From contig NZ_JACSRA010000009.1 of NCBI RefSeq assembly GCF_014836335.1, forward strand, positions 87,239 through 151,238: DNA of 64,000 nucleotides. The letters run 5' to 3'. A program made the position numbers and the translations under genes. The notes under the pieces are model-generated. The model ran no database searches and was not told the DNA's origin. It saw nothing but the letters and a program-made list of their open reading frames with translations. The first letter of the stretch is position 1; each line of letters starts with the position of its first letter. Positions 27,666-35,395 of this stretch are shown here, piece by piece. This DNA is from Clostridium cibarium. Its GTDB lineage: Bacteria > Bacillota > Clostridia > Clostridiales > Clostridiaceae.

Positions 27666-28673
27666 ATGAATAAAAAAATACCTTTAGTTGTAATTGTAAT
27701 TTTTTCTACCTTTATTTTTTCTTATAACAAGATATCTAATACGGAAGATAATAAAAAATCTGATTTAGTTATTGCTGTTATTTATAAAACTTTAGACGAA
27801 ACCTGGTTTCAAGAAGAAAGTGAAGCTGCTAAAAATAAAGCTTTAGAAATGGGTGCAAAAGATGTAATTACCATAGATGCTAAAATGAACCCTGATGTAT
27901 ATTTATCTGCTTTAGACAACTTAATTACTCAAAAAGTAGATGGTATATTAATATGTATTCCTGATCAAAAATTAAGTAAAATTACTGTTGATAGATGCAA
28001 AAAAGCAAATATTCCTATTATCGCCTGTGATGATCCCCTTACTGATGATAAAGGCAATTATCTTACTCCTTTCGTCGGAATAGATTCTAATCAAATAGGT
28101 CGAGATATGACTAACCTTATGGTAGATTACTTAAAAAATAATAATAAACTTACTGACCCTAAGTCCTCAGGCCTTCTACTTATGACAATGGATTCAGTTT
28201 CTAGTTGCATACCTAGAACTGAAGGGCAATTAAATACATTCAAAGAAAGCTTTCCTGATTTTCCTAAAGAAAATATTTTTCAATCAGAATATAATGGACA
28301 GTCTGAAAAAAGTTTTTATTCTGCAGCCTCCACTATAAACGCTAATAAAAATATAAAAAATTGGTTTGTCATGTCTGCCAATGAAGCTGGTACAATTGGA
28401 GCAATAAAAGCACTTGAACAATCGGGCCTTGCAGAAAGTGCTGTAGTTGTAGGCGTAGGCGGCTATGTAGCAAAGGACGAATTTCAAAAACAAAACTCCC
28501 CTCTTATAGCCTCTGCATATATAAGTGCTACTGAAGTAGGAGAAATTGCTGCTGAAAAACTCATTGAAAATCTGTTACTTAATAAAAAAATACCTGATAA
28601 ATATTTAGTTAATGACAAAATAATTACAAGAGATAACTATCAAGACCAAACCACTTTAATTAATGGTCTGTGA
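27666..28673 (+). CDS. Membrane-anchored AraF/ChvE-like sugar-binding protein (likely co-sensor)
   Basis: The protein belongs to the Peripla_BP_4 group and resembles the E. coli arabinose-binding protein AraF: LVIAVIYKTLDETWFQEE near the N-terminus, ICIPDQKLSKITVDRCKKA, IACDDPLTDDKGNYLTPFVG and the final ITRDNY. A hydrophobic segment at about residues 5-20 has no lipobox Cys, so it is probably an uncleaved anchor. It is the last gene of the kinase/regulator operon and no ABC permease is nearby, as in described clostridial pentose sensing in which a binding protein feeds a LytS/YesM-type kinase. I prefer ATG 27666; an in-frame ATG at 27645 has no ribosome site, and AAAGGA lies 12 bases before 27666. 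Confidence 0.87.
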   Translation: MNKKIPLVVIVIFSTFIFSYNKISNTEDNKKSDLVIAVIYKTLDETWFQEESEAAKNKALEMGAKDVITIDAKMNPDVYLSALDNLITQKVDGILICIPDQKLSKITVDRCKKANIPIIACDDPLTDDKGNYLTPFVGIDSNQIGRDMTNLMVDYLKNNNKLTDPKSSGLLLMTMDSVSSCIPRTEGQLNTFKESFPDFPKENIFQSEYNGQSEKSFYSAASTINANKNIKNWFVMSANEAGTIGAIKALEQSGLAESAVVVGVGGYVAKDEFQKQNSPLIASAYISATEVGEIAAEKLIENLLLNKKIPDKYLVNDKIITRDNYQDQTTLINGL

Positions 28674-28739
28674 AATTAAAAGGGACATGTATGTATGCTT
28701 AAATTTAAAGCTACTAAGAAATTGACTTTACCATTGCTA

Positions 28740-28775
28740 GAAAAAGAGTTCTTATACCAATAAAAACTCTTTTTC
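28740..28775. terminator. Bidirectional terminator
   Basis: GAAAAAGAGTT pairs with AACTCTTTTTC between the convergent sugar-binding protein and EamA genes. A and T runs are built into both arms, so it can work on both strands. Confidence 0.85.
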
Positions 28776-28836
28776 TTACTAGGTTTTAAAGTACCATTTA
28801 GTATCTCCTTGTTTTCCTTTATGAATGAACTAAAAT

Positions 28837-29748
28837 TTAAACACAACTCTCTTGTACGTCACTAGATGATTCCCTAGCATCTTTTTCACTTCTTATATTA
28901 CAGCCTATAATTGACACCAATATAAGTATTACCCCTATCCATTGCATCCAATTCACGTGCTCTGATAAAACTAATGATGACATAGTCACAGCCGTTGGAA
29001 GCTCAGAAGCAGATAGTATAGTTCCAAGTCCTGGCCCAACATGTGGCATTCCAATTGAGAATAAAAGTGGCGGAAGACAAACCCCAAATATTCCCAGTAT
29101 CAATCCATATTGAGTTAACCCTTTTAGCACAGAAAAGTCTAATAAAAATTTTGGTGGAAACAACAAAAATATGACTATTAAAGCACCTGTTGAAATAAGT
29201 GCACTTTTTAATACTGGTGGTGTATCTTTCTCAACTGAACTACTAAGAAAAATAAAACCTGTATAAGTGAATGAAGCAAGCAATCCCCAAATTGCTCCCT
29301 GCCATGAAAAGTTTCCTCCTTTCTGTGAAATAACATTTGCAGCTAAAACAGAACCAATCAGTACAATACCTATGGACATAAGTTTTTGTTTACTAGGTTT
29401 TTTATTATTAAATATCCAATCAAATATTGTACCAATCCAGACAAATTGAAATAGAAAAATTATTGCTAATGAAGCATTGAGTGTTTTTAATGATTGATAA
29501 TAAAACAAACCTGTTAACCCAAATGGAATTCCAGATAAAACAAGCTTTAAAGTTTGTTTCAATGATAATTTTTTCTTTTTTGTAAATAAAGCAACACACC
29601 ATATAAGCACTGTTCCAAAAAAATATTGTCCTCCTGTTACCTCTGTTGATGAAAAACCTGCTGAATAAGCAAGCTTTACAAATGTTGATAATATTCCATA
29701 ACTACATCCGCCTAAAAAAACAACCAATGCATAATGCCATTTTCTCAA
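28837..29748 (-). CDS. EamA/DMT-family transporter behind an attenuator-like leader
   Basis: A ten-helix exporter-type protein with two EamA repeats; YGILSTFVKLAYSAGFSSTEV at the N-terminus and LSEHVNWMQWIGVILILVSI at the C-terminus are characteristic. I start it at TTG 29748, seven bases after an AGGAGGAGG site, giving 303 aa and an N-terminus (LRKWHYALVVFLGG) that begins with the first helix. An in-frame GTG at 29841 would add 31 odd residues encoded across a terminator hairpin and has no ribosome site. A near-consensus promoter lies 130 bases upstream with the hairpin in between. Substrate unknown; amino acids, nucleosides and toxic compounds are all possible. Confidence 0.87.
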   Translation of the reverse strand: MRKWHYALVVFLGGCSYGILSTFVKLAYSAGFSSTEVTGGQYFFGTVLIWCVALFTKKKKLSLKQTLKLVLSGIPFGLTGLFYYQSLKTLNASLAIIFLFQFVWIGTIFDWIFNNKKPSKQKLMSIGIVLIGSVLAANVISQKGGNFSWQGAIWGLLASFTYTGFIFLSSSVEKDTPPVLKSALISTGALIVIFLLFPPKFLLDFSVLKGLTQYGLILGIFGVCLPPLLFSIGMPHVGPGLGTILSASELPTAVTMSSLVLSEHVNWMQWIGVILILVSIIGCNIRSEKDARESSSDVQESCV

Positions 29749-29779
29749 AATTATTCCTCCTCCTTTAAAACACAAAAAA

Positions 29780-29812
29780 GCCACACAATTATCACATTGA
29801 TAATTGTGTGGC
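29780..29812 (-). promoter_or_regulatory. Terminator-like attenuator in the EamA leader
   Basis: GCCACACAATTATC pairs perfectly with GATAATTGTGTGGC around a five-base loop and is followed by TTTTTTGTGTTTT, then at once by the ribosome site of the EamA gene. It lies inside the transcript expected from the promoter at 29878-29906. Alternatively it only protects the gene from readthrough from manO. Confidence 0.65.
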
Positions 29813-29877
29813 GAAAATAGAACTTCTCTAGAAAAATCCACATCCTAAAAAGGTTTTATTATTAAATTTTTTATTAA

Positions 29878-29906
29878 AGTATAAAATCATTGCTGTAAAT
29901 TGTCAA
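29878..29906 (-). promoter_or_regulatory. Sigma-A promoter of the EamA gene
   Basis: On the minus strand TTGACA (29906-29901) and TATACT (29883-29878) are separated by 17 bases, a near-consensus promoter. The start would be near 29871, giving a leader of about 120 bases that contains the hairpin. Confidence 0.75.
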
Positions 29907-30008
29907 GTAAAATATATTATGTTTTACATATTAATTTTATTTTCTAATACTATGTTAACTTATGTATATGCCTAATTATAAATCATAAAATTATATAAAG
30001 CATCTAAA

Positions 30009-30383
30009 TCAACTCTTCTTAAATATGGATTTCACCGCTCGTTTCACTACATCAAAAAAGCTTAACGAATAAACCATATGATCTGGGTCAACATAATTTC
30101 GAATAGCACGAAGTACTTTTTTTGAATCTTTAGAAGCAAAAGTATATGTACCATTTTTCTTCGTTCGGATTGCATATCGTGGAATCCACTTTCCTTTAAA
30201 CAATACGGATGCAATGACATAGTCAACCTCTTCCCAAGGAATTTGTATAAACTTACTAATATCACGAGAATTATAGAATTCAAAGCCTTTGTCACCAATC
30301 ATAATTTTGCCATAATCTGAAAAGCCAGTAAAAGCTGTTGCATCAATTGTTAGATCCACCTTTGTATTGAGTGATTGAACCAT
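30009..30383 (-). CDS. manO: DUF956 protein associated with mannose-type PTS
   Basis: This 124-residue cytoplasmic protein belongs to DUF956, almost always encoded beside mannose-family PTS permeases of Firmicutes and often called ManO. Recognisable stretches are TGFSDYGKIMIGDKGFEFYN, IPWEEVDYVIASVLFKGKWI and FASKDSKKVLRAIRNYV. A regulatory role for PTS expression or activity has been suggested for the family; the mechanism is not evident from sequence. It follows manN by 152 bases beyond a terminator, so it is transcribed by readthrough or by its own promoter. GAGGT precedes ATG 30383. Confidence 0.88.
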   Translation of the reverse strand: MVQSLNTKVDLTIDATAFTGFSDYGKIMIGDKGFEFYNSRDISKFIQIPWEEVDYVIASVLFKGKWIPRYAIRTKKNGTYTFASKDSKKVLRAIRNYVDPDHMVYSLSFFDVVKRAVKSIFKKS

Positions 30384-30498
30384 CTAATCTACCTCTTTTC
30401 TACTTATACACACATTTATTTTTAATTATATACTTTTATTATATATTCTATATATATTTCTATCAATTATTCCAAAGTCCATTAAAAGTGGTTAAAAA

Positions 30499-30523
30499 AG
30501 CCCAGGCTATAAAAGCCTAGGCT
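30499..30523 (-). terminator. Terminator of manLMN
   Basis: AGCCTAGGCT pairs with AGCCTGGGCT (one A-C mismatch) and is followed by TTTTTT on the minus strand. It lies 13 bases past the manN stop codon. Confidence 0.82.
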
Positions 30524-30535
30524 AAGTAAAAAATA

Positions 30536-31447
30536 TTACATTAAACCGATTAAGTGGAATACAATACCAATTACAAATAACCCAAGAATAATAACAATTG
30601 GAGATACTTTCTTCTTAAGTAACCACATACAAAGAAGTGTAATTAATAATCCTGCAAGTCCAGGAATTAATGAATCCAAGTTATTTTGAAGCGTTGTAAC
30701 CTTAGTATCAGTTAATGACATACCAGATCCTTGTTGTAATAGAGCTTGTTTAACACCTTCTGCTCCATCAGCAAGTTTGCTCCAATCAATGAATGCACCA
30801 TCACTTAATTTAACGGATGATACTACTGGCGCAAATTTAACTGATACCCATCTATTAACCAATGATCCTAAAATGAACATACCAAGGATGGATGCTCCTT
30901 TTGTGATATCTTGTAGTAAACCACCTGATAAATCATCAGTAATACGAGATCCTGCTTTGTAACCAAATTCTTGTGTATACCACATAAATGACATACGAAT
31001 TGCATTCCAAGCAAAGAAATAAATAAGTGGTCCAAGAATGTTACCAGTCATAGCAAGAGAAGCAGCTAATGCCCCTAAAATTGGTTTAACAGTAAACCAG
31101 AAAACTGGATCTCCGATACCAGCTAAAGGTCCCATCATACCAACTTTAACCCCTTGAATAGTTACATCATCGATTGGTGCACCATTTGCACGTTCTTCTT
31201 CTAAAGCCAATGTTACACCAATAATTGGTGAAGCTACATATGGGTGAGTGTTAAAGAACTCTAAGTGACGTTCTAATGCAGCTGCTCTATCTTCTTTAGT
31301 TTTATATAATTTTTTGATTGCGGGAATCATTGCAAATGCCCAACCACCGTTTTGCATTCTTTCATAGTTCCAAGAACCTTGAAGGAAAAATGAACGGAAC
31401 CAAACAGAAATACGATCTCTTTTTGTTAATTTTAATTCTTTTGACAT
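30536..31447 (-). CDS. manN: PTS mannose-family permease IID subunit
   Basis: This is the IID membrane component that works with IIC to move mannose, glucose or amino sugars while phosphorylating them. It has the family's RSFFLQGSWNYERMQNGGWA N-terminus, the FNTHPYVASPIIGVTLALEE segment and the GPLAGIGDPVFWFTVKPILG motif (about residues 130-149), with hydrophobic helices at the C-terminus. Length 303 aa is normal. It is the third gene of the leftward manL-manM-manN operon, 19 bases after manM, and GGAG sites precede ATG 31447. The nearby nag genes make glucosamine or N-acetylglucosamine a plausible cargo. Confidence 0.95.
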   Translation of the reverse strand: MSKELKLTKRDRISVWFRSFFLQGSWNYERMQNGGWAFAMIPAIKKLYKTKEDRAAALERHLEFFNTHPYVASPIIGVTLALEEERANGAPIDDVTIQGVKVGMMGPLAGIGDPVFWFTVKPILGALAASLAMTGNILGPLIYFFAWNAIRMSFMWYTQEFGYKAGSRITDDLSGGLLQDITKGASILGMFILGSLVNRWVSVKFAPVVSSVKLSDGAFIDWSKLADGAEGVKQALLQQGSGMSLTDTKVTTLQNNLDSLIPGLAGLLITLLCMWLLKKKVSPIVIILGLFVIGIVFHLIGLM

Positions 31448-31466
31448 TTTCGTTTCCTCTCCCTTC

Positions 31467-32273
31467 TTAGTAATTATCTATGATATTGCCTAATGGATCT
31501 CCTGTATTTGAGCCTCCACCATTGCCTGAGCCACCTTGTTTACCAAGTGCTAAGTAAATAAGAGCTAATGCTACACCTATTGCACCTAATCCGATAAGTG
31601 TAATTTGTGAAACAGTTGCTAATACAAAACCGATTGCAAAGAATGGCCATACTTCTTTTGTAGCCATCATGTTGATTACCATTGCATAACCAACAGCTAC
31701 AACCATTCCACCACCAATTGCTAAACCATCTGTTAACCAAGCAGGCATAGAATCAAGTAATGAACTAATAGGACCAGCGCCAATTGCTAAGATCAATGCT
31801 GCTGGAATTGCAATACGTATACCTTGCATACAAATAGCAGCGATTTGCCACATTTCGATAGCTTTTAGATTTCCTTGTTTAGCAGCAGAATCCATAAAAT
31901 GTACAAATGCTGTAGCAATAGTACGACAAATAATAGTTAATAATAACCCTGCAACTGCTAGAGGAACAGCAATAGCGATTGCTGAAGTAACTCCTTCTTT
32001 ACCTTGTCCTCCAAGAACTAGGATGATTGCAGATGCAACAGATGCTAATGCTGCATCTGGTGCTACGGCAGCACCTATATTTGCCCAACCTAAGGCAATC
32101 ATTTGAAGCATACCACCTAAGATTAAGCATGGAACTAAGTTACCTGTAACTAAGCCGATTAACGTACAAGCAATTATTGGTTGGTGAAAATGGAATTCAT
32201 CCAAAATACCTTCTACACCAGCTAGAAATGCTACAATAATGACTAATATTATTTGAATTATATTTAAAGTCAC
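31467..32273 (-). CDS. manM: PTS mannose-family permease IIC subunit
   Basis: This is the IIC membrane subunit that forms the sugar channel with IID. Characteristic segments are GVEGILDEFHFHQPIIACTL near the N-terminus, GLVTGNLVPCLILGGMLQMI and WANIGAAVAPDAALASVAS. The C-terminus ends in a Gly/Ser/Asn-rich tail (about residues 248-268) instead of the usual hydrophobic end, probably a flexible cytoplasmic tail. Translation starts at GTG 32273, ten bases after GGAGG. It lies between manL and manN in the operon, 35 bases after manL. Length 268 aa is normal. Confidence 0.95.
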   Translation of the reverse strand: MTLNIIQIILVIIVAFLAGVEGILDEFHFHQPIIACTLIGLVTGNLVPCLILGGMLQMIALGWANIGAAVAPDAALASVASAIILVLGGQGKEGVTSAIAIAVPLAVAGLLLTIICRTIATAFVHFMDSAAKQGNLKAIEMWQIAAICMQGIRIAIPAALILAIGAGPISSLLDSMPAWLTDGLAIGGGMVVAVGYAMVINMMATKEVWPFFAIGFVLATVSQITLIGLGAIGVALALIYLALGKQGGSGNGGGSNTGDPLGNIIDNY

Positions 32274-32308
32274 GATTATTAATCCTCCTTTTTATTTAAA
32301 TTATTAGA

Positions 32309-33286
32309 TTATTTTATTTTATTTAATTCCTCTTGTGCTTTTTTAAGTATTTCGTTCATATTTCCCTTTGAATCATTTGGTACTTTACGAACATCGAAAT
32401 TAAGTCCAGATTGTTTAAGCTTATTGAAAGTATCAATATCTTCTTGATTGAAAGCAAGAACTTTGTTTGGTTGAACTTTACCTATAGAGTGAGCCATCGA
32501 ACCAACATTAACCGTTTTCAAAGGGACTCCACCTTCTACTGCTCTAAGTACATCTTTTGGATTTTCAAAAAGAAGCATTGCACGTTGTCCACCAAAATGT
32601 TGATCATCTTTTGCAAGCTTAATCATATGATCAACTGGTACAACATGAGCCTTAACCCCTGGAGGAGCAGCTTGTGTGATTAAATTCTTACGAAGCTCAT
32701 CTTTAGCCACCGCATCTGACACTACGATAATTCGTGTAGGATTTACAGTTTTTGTCCAAGCAGTTGCTACTTGACCATGAAGTAAACGAGAGTCGATTCT
32801 AGCTAAAACATATTCAAATGTTCCAGGTGCACCTGCATTAGATTGCCCCGCTGAAGCTACATTAGATTTACCAGTATCTACTGGTTCCAATGCCTCAGGC
32901 TTAACTTTAACTCCTTCTTTAGCTGAATTTAAAATAAAAGCTGCAATTTCCTGTGCAGATTCCATTGAAAGACGTGAACCATAAGCTTCAATCAGCATTG
33001 GTAAATTCAAACCAGCTACGATTGCCCATTTATCTTTATGTTCTTCAAATAGAGTATTCGCTTGGTTGAATGGTGTACCACCCCAAAGATCAACTAAAAA
33101 TAAAACCTCATCTTGGTTGTCAAAGGATGAAATTGCATCTTTCATTTTTGCTTTAATATCATCAGGTCCTTCACTAGGCATCAACGTAACAGCTTTTACG
33201 TTTTCTTGTTCTCCAAAAATCATTGCTCCAGATTGCAATATGCCTTTAGCAAAGTCTCCATGACTAGCAAGAATAATTCCTACCAT
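32309..33286 (-). CDS. manL: PTS mannose-family phosphotransferase IIAB, fused
   Basis: This cytoplasmic protein passes phosphate from HPr to the sugar. The IIA domain (about residues 1-130) has phosphoacceptor H9 in ILASHGDFAKG and the FLVDLWGGTPFNQA motif. A linker rich in Ala, Gly and Ser (about 135-155) leads to the IIB domain (about 157-325) with H170 in ARIDSRLLHGQVATAW. The fused arrangement is usual for Firmicutes ManL. It is the first gene of the operon, with ATACCTCC-complement AGGAGG ahead of ATG 33286. A fossil of the same IIB region is found at 46418-46505. Confidence 0.95.
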   Translation of the reverse strand: MVGIILASHGDFAKGILQSGAMIFGEQENVKAVTLMPSEGPDDIKAKMKDAISSFDNQDEVLFLVDLWGGTPFNQANTLFEEHKDKWAIVAGLNLPMLIEAYGSRLSMESAQEIAAFILNSAKEGVKVKPEALEPVDTGKSNVASAGQSNAGAPGTFEYVLARIDSRLLHGQVATAWTKTVNPTRIIVVSDAVAKDELRKNLITQAAPPGVKAHVVPVDHMIKLAKDDQHFGGQRAMLLFENPKDVLRAVEGGVPLKTVNVGSMAHSIGKVQPNKVLAFNQEDIDTFNKLKQSGLNFDVRKVPNDSKGNMNEILKKAQEELNKIK

Positions 33287-33639
33287 TTTTATACCTCCTA
33301 TTTTTTATTTGCTACAAAAACAAAAGGCATAAGCATTCAGAAATAAAACCCAATAATATATGTTTAAATCTCATTACACTACTTGTACACTAAAATTGAA
33401 TCATAAAAAAAATATGATGATACCTTGTAAGACTGTACAAAACTTGTAATATAACAAACAAATACTAAATTATTTTATTTACCTATGCTTATGCCTGATC
33501 GAATCAGTAACACGCTAGATATTATTATTATTTTTATAATATATTCAGGAATCTTTATTAGATTCCTTTCTTATGGCTACGTTTTCATAATAACATTCTA
33601 TTCTCCAATATGCAACATATTTCTTAACTTTTTTTAATT
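33287..33639. other. Intergenic, man operon promoter region
   Basis: AT-rich sequence between manL and nagB. No coding frame is present. The leftward man promoter should lie in it; repeated TTGTACA-like words near 33383 and 33437 could be operator halves. A short hairpin (33547-33568, AGGAATCT/AGATTCCT) may end nagB transcription but lacks a T run. I found no sigma-54 promoter, although several mannose PTS operons use one. Confidence 0.4.
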
Positions 33640-34371
33640 TTATTTTTTAATTCTATTTTTCATTGTTTCATCTATTACTATAGTTGCATCTTTATGTAAT
33701 TTTAACATTGTTGCAGGATTATTTGTTGTAATATTTCCATCTAATAATTCCTTTATAACTTCTGTTTTATCTTCTCCCTTTACTAACAGTAATACTTTTT
33801 TTGCTTTCATTATTTGTCCAATTCCCATAGTTATAGCCCTAGTAGGCACTTCATTTATTGATTTAAAAAATCTTGAATTTGCTTCGATAGTACTTTTAGC
33901 TAAATTAGTTACATGTGTTTCTGATATCAAAAAATCATCTGGTTCATTAAATGCAATGTGGCCATTGCTTCCAATTCCGAGAATTTGTATATCAATACCA
34001 CCTAATTCCTCTATTTTTTCATCATAACTTTTAGTTTCTTTTTCAAGATCTTCTGCTAAGCCATTTGGAACAAATGTATTGGCTTTATCTATATTTATGT
34101 GATTAAACAAATTGTTATTCATAAAATATCGATAACTTTGAGGATCTTCTTCTCCAAGTCCAACGTATTCATCTAAATTTACTGTTTTTATATTACTAAA
34201 ATCTATTTCTTTATTTTTATTCATTTCTATAAGTTTTTTATACAATCCAATTGGAGTACTTCCTGTTGCAAGCCCTAAAACAGCATCTGCTTTTTCAGTG
34301 ATTATATCTTTAAATATTTCAGATACAACAGAGCTCATTTCCTCATAATCTTTAACTACTAGTAACTTCAT
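33640..34371 (-). CDS. nagB: Glucosamine-6-phosphate deaminase
   Basis: The enzyme converts glucosamine 6-phosphate to fructose 6-phosphate and ammonia in the cytoplasm, the last step of amino-sugar use. Typical segments are [40 protein letters not shown] and the active-site loop [13 protein letters not shown], followed by [19 protein letters not shown]. At 243 aa it matches Gram-positive NagB, which lacks the long C-terminal allosteric segment of the E. coli enzyme. It begins 21 bases after the GntR regulator gene on the same strand and GGAG precedes ATG 34371. It works with NagA, encoded divergently. Confidence 0.96.
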   Translation of the reverse strand: MKLLVVKDYEEMSSVVSEIFKDIITEKADAVLGLATGSTPIGLYKKLIEMNKNKEIDFSNIKTVNLDEYVGLGEEDPQSYRYFMNNNLFNHINIDKANTFVPNGLAEDLEKETKSYDEKIEELGGIDIQILGIGSNGHIAFNEPDDFLISETHVTNLAKSTIEANSRFFKSINEVPTRAITMGIGQIMKAKKVLLLVKGEDKTEVIKELLDGNITTNNPATMLKLHKDATIVIDETMKNRIKK

Positions 34372-34392
34372 TTATAATACTCTCCTTTGTTG

Positions 34393-35118
34393 TTAATTAG
34401 TTAAACAAACCCTATACCTATACTTGTCTCCTCTTGCTATAGTTATAGTATATTCAATGATTCCCTTTTGCTCATATACTATTCTTTCAAATTTTAATCC
34501 AGCTTGTCCTTGAGGTATTTTCAAATAAATGCTTTCCAATTTATTTATTAAAACACTCTCAATCACTTCCTCTGCTGATGTAATATTTACATTGAAAGTA
34601 TTCTTTAACAATTCATACAGCGAAAATTTTTCAATCATTTCTTTAGTTAGTTCTTCAAATCTTTCATATGGCAAATATGTTGTTTCATATATCATCGGGA
34701 TATCATCTGCAATCCTTATTCTTGAGATCTTAAATACGAGTTCATTTTTTTCTATTTTTAATTTTGTAGATATTTCATTACTGGCTTCAATAATCTCAAA
34801 GTTTAACAATTTTGAAGTCGGTTTTTTTCCATGCTTTTTCATTTCTTCTGTAAAGGACGAAACTTTTATTAAATCTTGTTCTACTACTCTAGGAGATATG
34901 AAATTTCCTTTTCCTTGTACTTTATAAATATATTTGTTCTTTTCTAACTCATCTAAAGCTTCCCTTACAGTTGTCCTACTAACCCCATACTTTTTACAAA
35001 TTTCTCTTTCAGAATCCAATTTATCATGTTCTTCCATTTCATTTTGTATTTTTTCAATAAGAATATTCATTAGCTGAACATATAACGGAATTGTCAACTT
35101 CTTATCAATTTCAATCAT
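34393..35118 (-). CDS. nagR: GntR/UTRA-family regulator of amino-sugar genes (NagR/YvoA-like)
   Basis: This is a DNA-binding repressor with an N-terminal winged helix (about residues 8-75, EREICKKYGVSRTTVREALD as recognition region) and a C-terminal UTRA ligand domain (about 95-235) that in this subfamily binds glucosamine or N-acetylglucosamine 6-phosphate. FISPRVVEQDLIKVSSFTEE is the typical hinge. It sits between nagB and the divergent nagA, the standard place for NagR. The 20-base dyad just after the nagA promoter is its likely site. GAGGTG precedes ATG 35118. Function follows from family and context. Confidence 0.88.
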   Translation of the reverse strand: MIEIDKKLTIPLYVQLMNILIEKIQNEMEEHDKLDSEREICKKYGVSRTTVREALDELEKNKYIYKVQGKGNFISPRVVEQDLIKVSSFTEEMKKHGKKPTSKLLNFEIIEASNEISTKLKIEKNELVFKISRIRIADDIPMIYETTYLPYERFEELTKEMIEKFSLYELLKNTFNVNITSAEEVIESVLINKLESIYLKIPQGQAGLKFERIVYEQKGIIEYTITIARGDKYRYRVCLTN

Positions 35119-35241
35119 AAATGCACCTCTTTTAGTTCTAGCAGTTTATGATTATTATACCCTTACTTAATATAAAATAAAACATGAATTGTTTAATAAA
35201 GGAATTCCTTTAACCATACCAGCTATAGAAATTTATACTAA

Positions 35242-35257
35242 AGTGGTAATTATCACT
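35242..35257. promoter_or_regulatory. Dyad in the nagR/nagA divergent region
   Basis: AGTGGTAATTATCACT is a 16-base near-palindrome (one mismatch pair) about midway between the divergent genes. It may be a second regulator site or part of the nagR promoter. Its sequence differs from the dyad at 35341. Confidence 0.35.
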
Positions 35258-35301
35258 ACAATAAAATTATAATTAATTATTATATTTGTGTCAATATGCA
35301 C

Positions 35302-35331
35302 TTGAAAATTCCTTTACTAATCATATATACT
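35302..35331 (+). promoter_or_regulatory. nagA promoter
   Basis: TTGAAA (35302-35307) and TATACT (35326-35331) are 18 bases apart. Transcription should begin near 35338, directly in front of the operator-like dyad. Confidence 0.65.
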
Positions 35332-35340
35332 TAATATAAA

Positions 35341-35360
35341 CAACTGGCAATATCCAGTTG
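35341..35360. promoter_or_regulatory. Candidate NagR operator
   Basis: CAACTGG and CCAGTTG form a perfect inverted repeat around a six-base centre. It starts at about +3 of the predicted nagA transcript. The ACTGG/CCAGT halves resemble DasR/NagR-type sites, so a repressor bound here would block nagA initiation. Confidence 0.6.
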
Positions 35361-35395
35361 TACAACATAAGAAATTACACTTAAAGGAGCATAAT

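Noticed and set aside
29749..29841. GTG start at 29841 adding 31 residues to the EamA protein
   Set aside because: The extra codons run through a perfect terminator hairpin and there is no ribosome site, while TTG 29748 follows AGGAGGAGG.
34529..34927. 132-codon plus-strand frame opposite the GntR regulator
   Set aside because: Hydrophobic shadow frame without ribosome site; the regulator on the other strand explains the open frame.
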